A DNA stretch of 64,000 bases from Bradyrhizobium canariense (GTDB lineage: Bacteria > Pseudomonadota > Alphaproteobacteria > Rhizobiales > Xanthobacteraceae). The translations under genes were made by a program, and so were the position numbers. Positions 24,814 to 35,782 of the stretch are shown in pieces. The notes beneath the pieces are model-generated. The model saw only the letters and a list, made by a program, of their open reading frames with translations. It was not told the origin of the DNA and did not search any database. How positions within the stretch are numbered: position 1 is the first letter of the stretch; every line of letters starts with the position of its first letter. The stretch lies in assembly GCF_019402665.1 (NCBI RefSeq), contig NZ_VSST01000029.1, positions 62,001 through 126,000 of the forward strand, given 5' to 3'.

Positions 24814-27138
24814 CTAGAACTTCACCGTCGCCGACAGGGATATCCTGCGCGCGTCGCCGATCGCGACGTTCAGAGCGTTTCCGGTGGTGGACGTATAGTA
24901 GACCTTGTCGAACAGGTTCTTGACGTTGAATTGATAGGTCACCGGCAGATTGTCGATCTTGGTGTCGTAAGTCGCAAAGATGTCCGCGACGGTATAGGCC
25001 GGCAGGAAGAACGTGTTGAGGGAGTCGCCCGGTCGGTCACCGACATAGTGCGCGCCGCCGCCGAGCCGCAGACGTCCGGGCAGCGCATCGCCGAAATCAT
25101 AGACGAGATAGAGCGAAGCCGTGTTCATGGCGGCGTTCAGGAGCTTGGCGTTACCGACAGCGGGATCATTGATCAGCCGGGCATCGGTATACCCATAACT
25201 TCCGATCAGGCTCCATTGATCAGTCAGTTTGCCGGTCACGTCCAATTCGACGCCGCGCGACTTGGCCGCGCCAGAGGCGCGCGCCGCCGACTTGCTTCCG
25301 CCGATGTCATCCAGCACCAGGACATTCTTCTTCTGGATGTCGTAGACGGCCAGGGTGCCCGACAGCCGCTTGTTGACATCGAACTTCAGACCGGTTTCCC
25401 ATTGCGTTCCTTCTTCGGGCGCGATGGTGGAGTCGACGACAAAGCCGGAGGTGAACGCTGCGATGACCGATGTCGGCTTCAACGACTGCGTATAGCTCAC
25501 GTAGTAGGAGAGCTGATCGTTCAGCTTGAAGATGACGCCGCCGAGCGGCAGCACCTTGTCACCCGCCAAATTAGTGTTTGTGATGAAGTTCGGCCGGCCT
25601 TTTCCGGCGAGCTGCTCGTATTCCATCCAGCGCACGCCTCCGACCACGGACAGCCAGTTGGTCAGATGGAAGGTGTCCTGAGCGAAGAAGCCGCGGGTGC
25701 CGAGCTTGTCAGTCTGTTCGCTGTCCGTTGGCGAAACAGCCGTGCCCGGCGAGATCAGTCCGTAGACCGGGTTGTAGAAATTGAAGCTCGGGGTCGCCTG
25801 ACGGATCAAGTCGTGGCGATCGATCGTGCGATACAGCGCCTCGCCACCGAACAGGATCTCGTTGCGGAAGCCGCCCACCCAGACGTCACCCTGTAAATAG
25901 GAGGTGCCGTAACTGGCGTTGCTCAGCGAGTTCTGGGTGCCGTCATTGCTGCGGGTCTCCACACCGCTCTTGGCGTTGACGCCGGTGATGCGAAGCTGAT
26001 TGGCGCTATATGTTTCGGTGTTGTAGCTATAGGCCGCCGTGACCTTCCAATTGTCGTCGAGCTTCTGCTCGACCGAGGCCTGCACCAGGTCGGAGGTGCC
26101 CCACATGTTGTTGAAGGGCTCGTCGAGCCGGCGCGTCTTCGGGATCGCCAGCGGAGCGCCGTTGACGAACGCGGTGCCGCGGTCGAACGGAGTGATGAAT
26201 TCGCGGTGCTCATAGGTGAGCTGGACCGTCGTGGTGTCGCCGTACCAGGCGAGCGACGGGTTGACCAGCATTTCCCTGTGGCGGCCGAAATTGCGCCAAT
26301 AGTCCTCGCTGACGCCGTAGCCGATGAAACGATAGGCGAGACCGCCGTCGCCGATCGGACCGGTGATGTCGAGCGTGCCGTCAGCGCCGCTGCGGTTGTT
26401 CGCGAAGGTCGAGCCGAGCAGCGTGACCGAGCCGTGCTGATAGAGCTCCGGACGCTTGCTGATGGTGTTGACGATGCCGCCGGGATCCATGATGCCGTAA
26501 AGCAGCGAGGCCGGCCCCTTCAGCACCTCGACGCTGTCGACGGCTGCATTCAGGCTGCGCCCCTGCACCAGGGGCATGCCGTTGCGCATGATCGAGCCGT
26601 CGCGGTTGTCGCCGAATCCGCGACGGATCACGGCGTCCTGGGTGCCGGCGAGTGTGTTGGTCTGGGTGATGCCGGAGATATTGACGAGCGCATCGTCGAT
26701 GTTGCGCGGAAGCTGGTCCTTCAACACTTGCGCAGGGACGACGTTGACGGCCTGCGAGGTGTCGAGCGGCGAGGCGCCGCTGCGCAACGTGGTTGCGCTC
26801 GGCATCGCGCGGTAGCCGAGCTTGGCGGCCTGTTGCGCGGCGGCTTCCGCGGCGGCGCGCTCCGAGAGCGTCGGCGCTGCGGGTGCTGGATTGTGATTGC
26901 GCTGGCGCGCGGCGGTTTGCGTGCGGCGCGGAGACTGGTCCGATGCACGCGCCGCTTTCGGCCGCGGAGCCGGCGCTTCCACCGTCACCGGCGGAAGTGC
27001 GGATTGGGCCTGCGCGGTCGCCGAGCTGGAGAGAAATTCGGCGAGCAGCACGGCCGCTCCAATGAGAAGACCCGCGCGGCTCTCGCCGGCAAGCGTTCGA
27101 CGGCCGCTGACGCGCTGGCCGTCCAGATAGACACGCAC
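24814..27138 (-). CDS. TonB-dependent siderophore receptor
   Basis: 774-aa outer-membrane receptor of the FhuA/FpvA type. An N-terminal export region is followed by a Pro/Ala-rich stretch (about 48-95). The plug domain (about 110-235) includes NIDDALVNISGITQTNT, VIRRGFGDNRDGSIMRNGMPL and VEVLKGPASLLYGIMDPGGIVN. A 22-strand barrel ends in the aromatic SATVKF. It has no N-terminal signalling domain. It imports a ferric siderophore with TonB-ExbBD. An Irr-type box lies about 93 bases upstream. Confidence 0.93.
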   Translation of the reverse strand: MRVYLDGQRVSGRRTLAGESRAGLLIGAAVLLAEFLSSSATAQAQSALPPVTVEAPAPRPKAARASDQSPRRTQTAARQRNHNPAPAAPTLSERAAAEAAAQQAAKLGYRAMPSATTLRSGASPLDTSQAVNVVPAQVLKDQLPRNIDDALVNISGITQTNTLAGTQDAVIRRGFGDNRDGSIMRNGMPLVQGRSLNAAVDSVEVLKGPASLLYGIMDPGGIVNTISKRPELYQHGSVTLLGSTFANNRSGADGTLDITGPIGDGGLAYRFIGYGVSEDYWRNFGRHREMLVNPSLAWYGDTTTVQLTYEHREFITPFDRGTAFVNGAPLAIPKTRRLDEPFNNMWGTSDLVQASVEQKLDDNWKVTAAYSYNTETYSANQLRITGVNAKSGVETRSNDGTQNSLSNASYGTSYLQGDVWVGGFRNEILFGGEALYRTIDRHDLIRQATPSFNFYNPVYGLISPGTAVSPTDSEQTDKLGTRGFFAQDTFHLTNWLSVVGGVRWMEYEQLAGKGRPNFITNTNLAGDKVLPLGGVIFKLNDQLSYYVSYTQSLKPTSVIAAFTSGFVVDSTIAPEEGTQWETGLKFDVNKRLSGTLAVYDIQKKNVLVLDDIGGSKSAARASGAAKSRGVELDVTGKLTDQWSLIGSYGYTDARLINDPAVGNAKLLNAAMNTASLYLVYDFGDALPGRLRLGGGAHYVGDRPGDSLNTFFLPAYTVADIFATYDTKIDNLPVTYQFNVKNLFDKVYYTSTTGNALNVAIGDARRISLSATVKF

Positions 27139-27230
27139 TTTCGATTCACTTCCAAGTCAGACGCAGAAGCTGGCGCGTCTAACAGCCGCTGTTCGTGAAG
27201 AGAACCGCAAGCGAACTTGAATCGCTCTAG

Positions 27231-27247
27231 TGTTGAAGGGTTCTAGA
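27231..27247. promoter_or_regulatory. possible Irr (ICE-type) box upstream of the receptor
   Basis: TGTTGAA GGG TTCTAGA matches the remembered rhizobial ICE pattern TTTAGAA-N3-TTCTAAA at 11 of 14 defined positions. It lies 93 bp upstream of the receptor start. Assignment depends on remembered consensus. Confidence 0.45.
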
Positions 27248-27344
27248 TTCCGATCCCGCTGTTCGGCAATCTTCGATTGATTGCGCAGCGAGCGCGACAC
27301 GCAGCGCGCGAATTTGCGGCAACGTGTCGCGGTTTTGCGCGATC

Positions 27345-28229
27345 TCACGCGATGGCGGGAGCCGTCAGCTCGTCGAGCTTCCGCTTGAGCACGGTGCCGA
27401 CGGATAAGGCCCGGAGCGGCGGCCGCACACGCAGCCAGCTCGCATCGCCCGTCTGTGCCGCGAGGATGGCTTTCAGCGTCGTGAGGAAGGATGGCGATTT
27501 CACCACGATGTCCACGGCAGCCTGCATGCGTGCTTCGACATCCTTGCCGTCGATCATGGCCTTGACCAGCTCCGGCGCGATGTTGGCCATGCCGCAGATG
27601 GTGCCGGCGCCGCCGGCGGCGATCGCGCGGGTGATGTCAACCTCGTTGCCGACGGTGATGGCGAGCTCAGGAGCGGCGGCGCGGAACGCCTGGAACTGCT
27701 TGAAGTCGCCGCTGGAGTCTTTCAGGCCTGCAACGACCTTGCCGTGGCGCTTGCGCAGATTCGCGGCGACGCTCGTCGGGATCGCGACACCCGAGATCTG
27801 CGGGATATGATAGAGGTAGGCGCGCAGGCGATCGTCGGCGACGCCGTCGAGGATCGCCGCAAAGGCATCCTCGATGCCTTCAGGGGTGACGCTGCGGTCG
27901 AAGTAAGGCGGCAGATACAGCGCGTGACGCAGACCGAGGCCGAGCACGGCGCGCGTCAGTGCGATGCTGTCGCTGATCGCGGGGAAGCCGCCGCCGATTC
28001 CAATTCGGTCCGGCGCGACGCCGGCCTTGAGCACGGCCTCGATGGTCGCGACCCGCTCGGCGACATTGAACGAGGTACCCTCGCCGGTGGTGCCGAACAG
28101 CACGACACCGTCGACGCCCTTGCCGAAGAGTTGCTTGGCGTGGGCCGCGAGCTTGGCGGAGTCCACGCTGCCGTCGGCGGCAAGCGGCGTCGCCGACGCC
28201 ACCCAGAACCCGCGAATTGCCTCCGTCAT
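27345..28229 (-). CDS. DapA/NAL-family aldolase or dehydratase
   Basis: About 294 aa from MTEAIRGFWVASATPL. It has the DapA-family phosphate/carboxylate loop GTTGEG (46-51), a Tyr in YLYHIPQ (Tyr140) and the Schiff-base Lys in GLKDSSGD (Lys170). It cannot be assigned as the lysine-pathway enzyme, since context points to sugar-acid or hydroxy-acid catabolism: it is divergent from an FAD-linked 2-hydroxyacid oxidase followed by a GntR regulator. It probably cleaves or dehydrates a 2-keto acid. The first 23 in-frame codons upstream were left out because they do not match the family. Confidence 0.85.
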   Translation of the reverse strand: MTEAIRGFWVASATPLAADGSVDSAKLAAHAKQLFGKGVDGVVLFGTTGEGTSFNVAERVATIEAVLKAGVAPDRIGIGGGFPAISDSIALTRAVLGLGLRHALYLPPYFDRSVTPEGIEDAFAAILDGVADDRLRAYLYHIPQISGVAIPTSVAANLRKRHGKVVAGLKDSSGDFKQFQAFRAAAPELAITVGNEVDITRAIAAGGAGTICGMANIAPELVKAMIDGKDVEARMQAAVDIVVKSPSFLTTLKAILAAQTGDASWLRVRPPLRALSVGTVLKRKLDELTAPAIA

Positions 28230-28324
28230 CACACCATCCGTTGCTGTGGCTTCGGACCACGCCTCTGATCTCGGACGATCGAACCAGGGGCTTGGCAAGC
28301 CTTGTTTTTGCTTTACTTTCCGCC

Positions 28325-28341
28325 TTGTACCTTACATACAA
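28325..28341. promoter_or_regulatory. possible GntR/FCD operator
   Basis: TTGTA and TACAA arms separated by seven bases lie between the divergent aldolase and FAD oxidase genes, a likely site for the GntR regulator encoded at 29831. Confidence 0.4.
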
Positions 28342-28409
28342 CAAAGGCGCAAATCCTTTCCATCGTCATGGCGCGCATGACACGCAGCCAGATTCCGAGG
28401 AGGTCTCGC

Positions 28410-29822
28410 ATGGACATGGTGACCCCCGTCGAGCGGCCCGCCCAGTTGCTTAGCGCCTTGCGCGGCAGGCTCGGCGCCGCAGCCGTGCTTGTTGGCACCG
28501 ACGTGCCCGCGCGCAATTGCAACGACTGGAGCGCGAGCCTGCCGCAAACGCCGCTGGCGGTGATCCGCCCGGTCGACGCGCAAGGCGTGGCCGACGCGAT
28601 TCTGACCTGCCGGCAGGCGCATCTGCCGTTCGTGCCGCAGGGCGGATTGACCGGGCTGTGCCGCGGCGCATCGCCTGAAGCAGGCTGGGTCGCGATCTCG
28701 CTGGAGCGCATGAGCGGCATCGAGGAGATCGATCATGCCTCGATGACGATGACGGTGAAAGCAGGCACGCCGCTTCAGACGATCCAGAAGGCCGCCGACG
28801 AGGCCGGGTTCTTCTTTCCGCTCGACCTCGGCTCGCGCGGCTCCTGCGCGATAGGCGGCAACCTCTCGACCAATGCCGGCGGCAACCGCGTGATCCGCTA
28901 TGGCATGACGCGCGAGCTGGTGCTCGGGCTCGAAGTGGTGCTGCCCGACGGCACCATCATCACCAGCCTCAACAAGCTGATGAAGAACAATGCCGGCTAC
29001 GACCTGAAGCATCTGTTCATCGGCTCGGAAGGCACGCTCGGCATCATCACCCGGGTGGTGCTGCGGCTGTTTCCGAAACCGCGCTCGACCATGGCCGCAC
29101 TCTGCGCGCTCGAGGACTATGCCGCGGTGATCGCGCTGCTCGGCGCCGCGCGAAGCGGGCTCGGCCCGCTGCTGTCGGCGTTCGAGGTGATGTGGCCGGA
29201 TTACTGGGACGTCATCACGACTCGCGCCGGCGTCAAGCCGCCGGTCGCCGCAGGCCACGGCCTCTACGTGCTGGTCGAAGCGCAGGGCACCGACGAGAGC
29301 CTCGACGCGCCGCGCTTCCAAAGCTGGCTCGAAGAGCTGATGGAGCGTGGGCTGCTCGCCGACGCCGCCGTGGCGCAATCGCTGGCGCAGACGCAAAGCT
29401 TCTGGCGCGTGCGCGACATCTGCGCCGAGTTCGGCCAGGTGCTGGGGCCGCACATCTCCTACGACATCGGGCTTGCGGTGGCGCGGATGGACGAGTTCGT
29501 CACGCGCTGCAAGGCGGCGCTCGCTGATGGCATCGACGGATGCGAGAGCGTCTATTACGGCCATATCGGCGACGGCAATCTGCATCTCGTCTCCTGGGTG
29601 ACCGGCCTTGCCGTCGAGCAGCAGCCGAAGGAAGAGATGGACGCGATCATCTACGGTCTCGTGCGCGAAATGGGCGGCAGCGTCTCCGCCGAGCACGGCA
29701 TCGGCACGCTGAAGAAGAAATGGCTGGGCCATGCCCGCAGCGAGGCCGAGATCGCGCTGATGCGGACACTGAAGGCCGCGCTCGATCCCGATCATCTGCT
29801 CAACCCCGGCAAGGTGATCTGA
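28410..29822 (+). CDS. FAD-linked 2-hydroxyacid oxidase (GlcD family)
   Basis: 470 aa from MDMVTPVERPAQLL, chosen because AGGAGG lies six bases upstream. The PCMH-type FAD domain includes VPQGGLTGLCRGASPE, the loop GGNLSTNAGGNRVIRYG and FIGSEGTLGIITRVVL. The C-terminal FAD-oxidase domain has YYGHIGDGNLHL and ends SAEHGIGTLKKKWL. It probably oxidises a D-2-hydroxyacid such as D-lactate, glycolate or 2-hydroxyglutarate. The gene runs into a GntR regulator and is divergent from a DapA-family gene, suggesting a small catabolic module. Confidence 0.9.
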   Translation: MDMVTPVERPAQLLSALRGRLGAAAVLVGTDVPARNCNDWSASLPQTPLAVIRPVDAQGVADAILTCRQAHLPFVPQGGLTGLCRGASPEAGWVAISLERMSGIEEIDHASMTMTVKAGTPLQTIQKAADEAGFFFPLDLGSRGSCAIGGNLSTNAGGNRVIRYGMTRELVLGLEVVLPDGTIITSLNKLMKNNAGYDLKHLFIGSEGTLGIITRVVLRLFPKPRSTMAALCALEDYAAVIALLGAARSGLGPLLSAFEVMWPDYWDVITTRAGVKPPVAAGHGLYVLVEAQGTDESLDAPRFQSWLEELMERGLLADAAVAQSLAQTQSFWRVRDICAEFGQVLGPHISYDIGLAVARMDEFVTRCKAALADGIDGCESVYYGHIGDGNLHLVSWVTGLAVEQQPKEEMDAIIYGLVREMGGSVSAEHGIGTLKKKWLGHARSEAEIALMRTLKAALDPDHLLNPGKVI

Positions 29823-29830
29823 GAGAGCCG

Positions 29831-30496
29831 ATGCGAACGCTGAAGCTCGATGCACCGAAATCACTCTCGCAGCGGGTGATGCAGCGGCTGCGCCAAGCCA
29901 TCATCGACGGCGAGTTCGCGCTCGGCGCCGCCATCTCCGAGGAGATGGTGGCAAACTCCTTCGGCGTCAGCCGCACGCCGGTGCGCGAGGCGATGGGCCA
30001 GCTGCAGGCGCAGGGCCTCGTGGTGATCCGGCCGCAGGTCGGCAGTTTTGTGTTTACGCCGAGCGCCGAAGACATCACCGCGCTCTGCACGTTCAGGATC
30101 GCGCTGGAGCCCAGGGCCGCCGAACTCGCCTTCCACCATGATCGCGCCGGCGCGACCGCGACGATGAGCGAGGCGATCGCGGCGATGGAGCCGGCAATTG
30201 CGGCGAGGGACAATGTCGCCTACGGCCGCGCCGATGCCGCTTTCCACGAGGCGCTGTTCGCCCATTGCGGCAACCGCTATCTCGCCGAATCCTATCAGCT
30301 CGCATCAAGCCGCGTCGCAGCACTGCGCACCAATTTGACTTCGCCGATCGACGTGCGCACGCGCACGTCCTTCGACGAGCATCGCAAGCTGCTCGATCTG
30401 TTCGCCCGCGGCGAGTTCGCCGCCTTCGCGACGCTGATGACCACGCACGTCACCAATTCGGGCGTGGTCTACGCCAAAGCGCTGCAGGTGGATTGA
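29831..30496 (+). CDS. GntR family regulator, FCD subfamily
   Basis: 221 aa. The winged helix at about 10-75 includes QRLRQAIIDGEFALGAAISEEMVANSFGVSRTPVREAM. A helical FCD domain follows (about 85-215), with a metal/ligand set including Asp and His in YGRADAAFHEALF. It starts nine bases after the oxidase stop, so it is in the same operon and likely controls it together with the divergent aldolase gene. Confidence 0.9.
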   Translation: MRTLKLDAPKSLSQRVMQRLRQAIIDGEFALGAAISEEMVANSFGVSRTPVREAMGQLQAQGLVVIRPQVGSFVFTPSAEDITALCTFRIALEPRAAELAFHHDRAGATATMSEAIAAMEPAIAARDNVAYGRADAAFHEALFAHCGNRYLAESYQLASSRVAALRTNLTSPIDVRTRTSFDEHRKLLDLFARGEFAAFATLMTTHVTNSGVVYAKALQVD

Positions 30497-30502
30497 GCGC
30501 TG

Positions 30503-30667
30503 CTACCGCGCGCCTTTCGTGCCGGGCCTATCCAGAAAATCCAGCGCGGTGTTGATCTGTTCGAGCTGGTGTTCGATTTTGTCGCGGTCCTCGACCGTGG
30601 GCGCCTTCTCGAGCTGCTCAACCAGCTTCTGCTTTCGAAGCAGCAAGTTCTCTATGACTGTACTCAC
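30503..30667 (-). CDS. small coiled-coil hypothetical protein
   Basis: 54 aa starting at a GTG with a GGGGGAG ribosome-binding site two bases upstream. Almost the whole chain is a charged heptad-like helix (LLRKQKLVEQLEKAPTVEDRDKIEHQLEQI). It is soluble and has no known function. A longer reading frame exists, but its upstream part is Arg/Ala-rich and lacks a ribosome-binding site. It is convergent with the GntR gene. Confidence 0.65.
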   Translation of the reverse strand: MSTVIENLLLRKQKLVEQLEKAPTVEDRDKIEHQLEQINTALDFLDRPGTKGAR

Positions 30668-30933
30668 GGCTCCCCCATTCGCCAGAGGCGAACATCGAGG
30701 CGATACTAAACCCCTGGCGCGAGCGCGCGCCAGCCGGGCCGGCGCAAACCCTGCATCAGAATGTTCGCGAGGGCAGTTGGTTCCTGCGTGCGGCCCGAGA
30801 AGGTGCACACAGCTGATGGCGGCGCTCGCGAACGGTTAACGCGGTCGCACGCCCGGGCTGCCGGCCACGGAACCGGATCTTTCACCTGCCCGTCGGTTGT
30901 ATTCGCCGTCCCGGAGTCCTATGCGTATGCGCC

Positions 30934-32955
<2,022 letters not shown>

Positions 32956-33000
32956 CGGACGAGCCGGATCAGGTCCGGTTCAGCCTGCCGCTTTCGTGCC

Positions 33001-33160
33001 CTCAAAAACAAAAATCTCGAAAACAACCCCATGCACAGTAGCCGGCATGAGCGGGATCAATGGCTTAGGCGCCTTGCTGAGACGTTGATCCGTCCGGACA
33101 AAAAGTCGTTGCTCCGTCGGGCAAAACAGGAGCAGGATGCCATCATCGGACGCATTGGCC
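33001..33160. repeat. probable dispersed intergenic repeat
   Basis: The stretch between ygiQ and the MFS gene (AAAACAAAAATCTCGAAAAC, then CAACCCCATGCACAGTAG, then a GTCGGGCAAAAC segment) resembles sequence often seen between Bradyrhizobium genes. This is from recollection and was not searched. Confidence 0.4.
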
Positions 33161-33173
33161 CGCATCCGGCGTT

Positions 33174-34463
33174 TCAAGCCGCATCGGCTCGGAGGCGCGA
33201 CTGGCGCCCCGCCCAAAATGCGCAGATCGCCAATCCCTGCACCAGCGCCGCGGCAACATAAAAGCCGGGCGTGGCGCCCGTACCGGCCGAAAGCCATTCC
33301 CGGATCAAACCAAAGACCGCCGGCGCAAATGAATAGGCGCCTTGCGACATCGCAACGATCAGCGCGACCACACGCGGCACGTCGTCCGGAGCGAATTCGA
33401 GCTGCGCAATCAGCGGCGGAAGGAACGTCCCGTTGCCGAACCCGAGGCCGAACAAGACAACACCGAGGATCAACAGCGGAATGTTCGTTCCGGCCGCGGC
33501 AATGAATGTGATCGTGCCGGCGATTTGAACGGCGTAGCTGGCGCAGGCAACCAGCCGCCGGTCGATGCTTTCAGGCATGAGCCAGCCCAGCAGCGTCCGG
33601 CCGGCGATCGCCATGACGCCGATCAGTCCCACCACCGGCCCAGTCCATTGCGCACCGAGCGCAGGCAGCAGCAGCGAGAAGAGATGTGCGGTCAGGCCGA
33701 TCTGTGCGAACAGCCCCAGGCTCATGCCAGCCGCGAGCGTCAGGAATTTGCGGTCCCGCCAGAGCGGCGATCCCGGCAGCGGCCGTGCGCACTTCGCCGA
33801 GACAGTCTCTTCGGCCGGGGCCGCGCCGTCCGGCATCGATCCGGTCTGCTCCGGCGCGCGCGACAGCACAGTGCTCGCAAGCAGCCACACTACCACGACC
33901 AAGATCAGGCCGATGGCTGCTGCTGCAACGGCAAACCCAAGCATGGCAATGGCCGCAGCCCAGAGCGGCGAAAAGATGATCCCGCCGACATTTGCGCCGT
34001 TATAGGCGACCGCGAGTGCCGCGGGACGACGACGGACGAACCAGGGCGACACGATGGCGTTGACCGCGGCCACGCCCATCGTCACCCACCCTGCACCACT
34101 CAACACCGTCGCGCCGAACAATTGCCACGGCGTCGCTGCTATCGCCCATCCAAAGACGCCGACGGCCAGCGACAGCGCCCCGGCCTTTGTGACAGCCGGA
34201 ATGCCGAAGCGCCGATAGAGCGTCGGCAGATTGGCCGTCACGATCGATCCCGCCAGGAAGTGCACGGTGACGGCCGTCGAGACCAGGGCCAGCGGCCATC
34301 CGTGGGCTTCGCGAATGGCACTCAGGAAGATCGGCGGCCCATAGAAGCCGAACCCCAGGCCGAGAACGGCGAGACCGAACGCCGCGGCGACAACGCGCCA
34401 TCCATAGAACGTTCCGCTTCGCATCGTCGTCAGCCGCCTGAGCTTTGCGACGAGATTCTGCAC
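33174..34463 (-). CDS. MFS transporter
   Basis: 429 aa with 12 predicted TM helices. MFS features include LPTLYRRFGIPAV in the first-half 2-3 loop and PWFVRRRPAALAVAYNGANVGG. It resembles monocarboxylate/antibiotic-type exporters, but the substrate is unclear. A shorter start at 34424 (MRSGTFYGWR) is also possible. It is divergent from an Rrf2 regulator whose palindromic operator lies between them, so it may be a controlled efflux pump. Confidence 0.88.
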   Translation of the reverse strand: MQNLVAKLRRLTTMRSGTFYGWRVVAAAFGLAVLGLGFGFYGPPIFLSAIREAHGWPLALVSTAVTVHFLAGSIVTANLPTLYRRFGIPAVTKAGALSLAVGVFGWAIAATPWQLFGATVLSGAGWVTMGVAAVNAIVSPWFVRRRPAALAVAYNGANVGGIIFSPLWAAAIAMLGFAVAAAAIGLILVVVVWLLASTVLSRAPEQTGSMPDGAAPAEETVSAKCARPLPGSPLWRDRKFLTLAAGMSLGLFAQIGLTAHLFSLLLPALGAQWTGPVVGLIGVMAIAGRTLLGWLMPESIDRRLVACASYAVQIAGTITFIAAAGTNIPLLILGVVLFGLGFGNGTFLPPLIAQLEFAPDDVPRVVALIVAMSQGAYSFAPAVFGLIREWLSAGTGATPGFYVAAALVQGLAICAFWAGRQSRLRADAA

Positions 34464-34544
34464 AGACCTGGCGGCGCGCAGTTCGCTTCCGGTCGAAGCG
34501 TGAGATCGGAAGGCTCGCGCCGAAATCGCTTGACCTGAATGAAA

Positions 34545-34569
34545 TCATGTAACATATAAAGTTACATGA
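34545..34569. promoter_or_regulatory. operator over the rrf2 start codon
   Basis: TCATGTAAC and GTTACATGA are exact inverted 9-bp arms around ATATAAA. The regulator's ATG lies in the right arm. TATAAA (34555-34560) can serve as -10, with TTGACC at 34530-34535 as a poorly spaced (19 bp) -35. Confidence 0.7.
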
Positions 34570-35024
34570 AACGAGACAGTCGATTATCGGGCGTGCTGCA
34601 CGTCCTGCTGCACATGGCACAGCAGCCTGGTCCCTTCACGTCCGAGACCCTGGCAAAAGCAATGGATACCAACCCGGTGGTGATCCGGCGGATCATGGCC
34701 GGGCTTCGGGACCTTGGTTACGTCCGCTCCGAAAAAGGCCACGGCGGCGGCTGGACGTTGGCTTGCGACCTCGCGAAGGTGACGCTGCGCGACGTCTACA
34801 TCGCGCTCGGCAGTCCCTCGCTTCTGGCGATTGGTAACCGGACGGAGGCGCCGGGCTGCCTCGTCGAACAGTCCGTCAATGCCGCCCTCGATCAGGCGTT
34901 TGGCGATGCGCAGGCGCTGCTGCTGTCGCGCTTTGGCGAGGTAACGCTGGCGATGCTGGGCGACGATCTGCGCAAGCGCCTCGGCTCGCGAAAGCTTCAG
35001 GGCATGAGCGCACATGGCGCGTGA
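34566..35024 (+). CDS. Rrf2 family transcriptional regulator
   Basis: 152-aa Rrf2-type winged-helix regulator: SGVLHVLLHMAQQ, then SETLAKAMDTNPVVIRRIMAGLRDLGYVRSEKGHGGGWTL. It has only one Cys (GCLVEQ), so it does not bind the Fe-S cluster of IscR/NsrR; it is closer to the YwnA-like branch. The start lies five bases after a TATAAA -10, so the mRNA is probably leaderless and autorepressed by the overlapping palindrome. A SAM methyltransferase follows it, and an MFS exporter is divergent. Confidence 0.85.
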   Translation: MKRDSRLSGVLHVLLHMAQQPGPFTSETLAKAMDTNPVVIRRIMAGLRDLGYVRSEKGHGGGWTLACDLAKVTLRDVYIALGSPSLLAIGNRTEAPGCLVEQSVNAALDQAFGDAQALLLSRFGEVTLAMLGDDLRKRLGSRKLQGMSAHGA

Positions 35025-35051
35025 TTGGCCCATTTCAGCAAGGACGACATC

Positions 35052-35735
35052 ATGACCGACGTTCAGAACGTGTTTTCCGATCCGCAAGCGGTGGCGAGAT
35101 ACACCGAAGGACCGCCACGGTTCGTCCCCGGCTACAATGCCATGCTGTCCATGGCTGCGATCCTACTGGCCGAGCGCGCGCGTGACGATGCACGGATTCT
35201 CGTTCTCGGAGCCGGCGGCGGCCTGGAGCTGAAGGCTTTTGCGCAAGCGCATCGAGCCTGGAGCTTCGATGGCGTCGATCCGTCCGCGGCCATGCTGGGG
35301 CTAGCGAGGCAAACCCTCGGATCGTTCGCGCCACGTGCGCGTCTTCATCAGGGCTACATCGACGACGCTCCGGAAGGCCCGTTCGACGGCGCCACCTGCC
35401 TGTTGACCCTGCACTTCGTCGATGTCGAGGAGCGACGCCGTATCGCCTCGGAGATCCGCCGCCGGCTCAAGCCGCGCGCGCCTTTCGTGGTCGCGCATTT
35501 GAGCGCGCCCAATGGCGAAGAGGAACGCCCGCTGTGGCTCTCGCGATACTCCGCGTACCTCGCCGCGTCCGGCGTCGAGCCGGATCAGGCGGCGGCCGCG
35601 CGGAACGCCGTCACCAACCATCTGGAAATCCTCGCGCCCGCGCAGGATGAAGCGATTTTGCGGCAGGCCGGATTCTCGGACCCGACGCTGTTCTATACCG
35701 GCTTCACTTTCCGCGGCTGGGTCGCCTACGCCTGA
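35052..35735 (+). CDS. class I SAM-dependent methyltransferase
   Basis: 227 aa from MTDVQNVFSDPQAVARYTEGPPRF. The SAM motif I is ILVLGAGGGLELKAFA, the acidic motif II is FDGVDPSA, and the motif near residue 113 is FDGATCLLTLHFVD. It starts 28 bases after the Rrf2 stop and is likely co-transcribed. It may methylate the compound handled by the MFS pump (inference). Confidence 0.88.
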   Translation: MTDVQNVFSDPQAVARYTEGPPRFVPGYNAMLSMAAILLAERARDDARILVLGAGGGLELKAFAQAHRAWSFDGVDPSAAMLGLARQTLGSFAPRARLHQGYIDDAPEGPFDGATCLLTLHFVDVEERRRIASEIRRRLKPRAPFVVAHLSAPNGEEERPLWLSRYSAYLAASGVEPDQAAAARNAVTNHLEILAPAQDEAILRQAGFSDPTLFYTGFTFRGWVAYA

Positions 35736-35782
35736 GGCGTCACGGCAACGTTGATGTAGGTATCTGGAAGAAATACTCGGAA

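Noticed and set aside
27191..27205. GTTC-N7-GAAC as an SOS box
   Set aside because: The alphaproteobacterial LexA site is a direct GTTC-N7-GTTC repeat; this is inverted and sits near an iron-receptor promoter.
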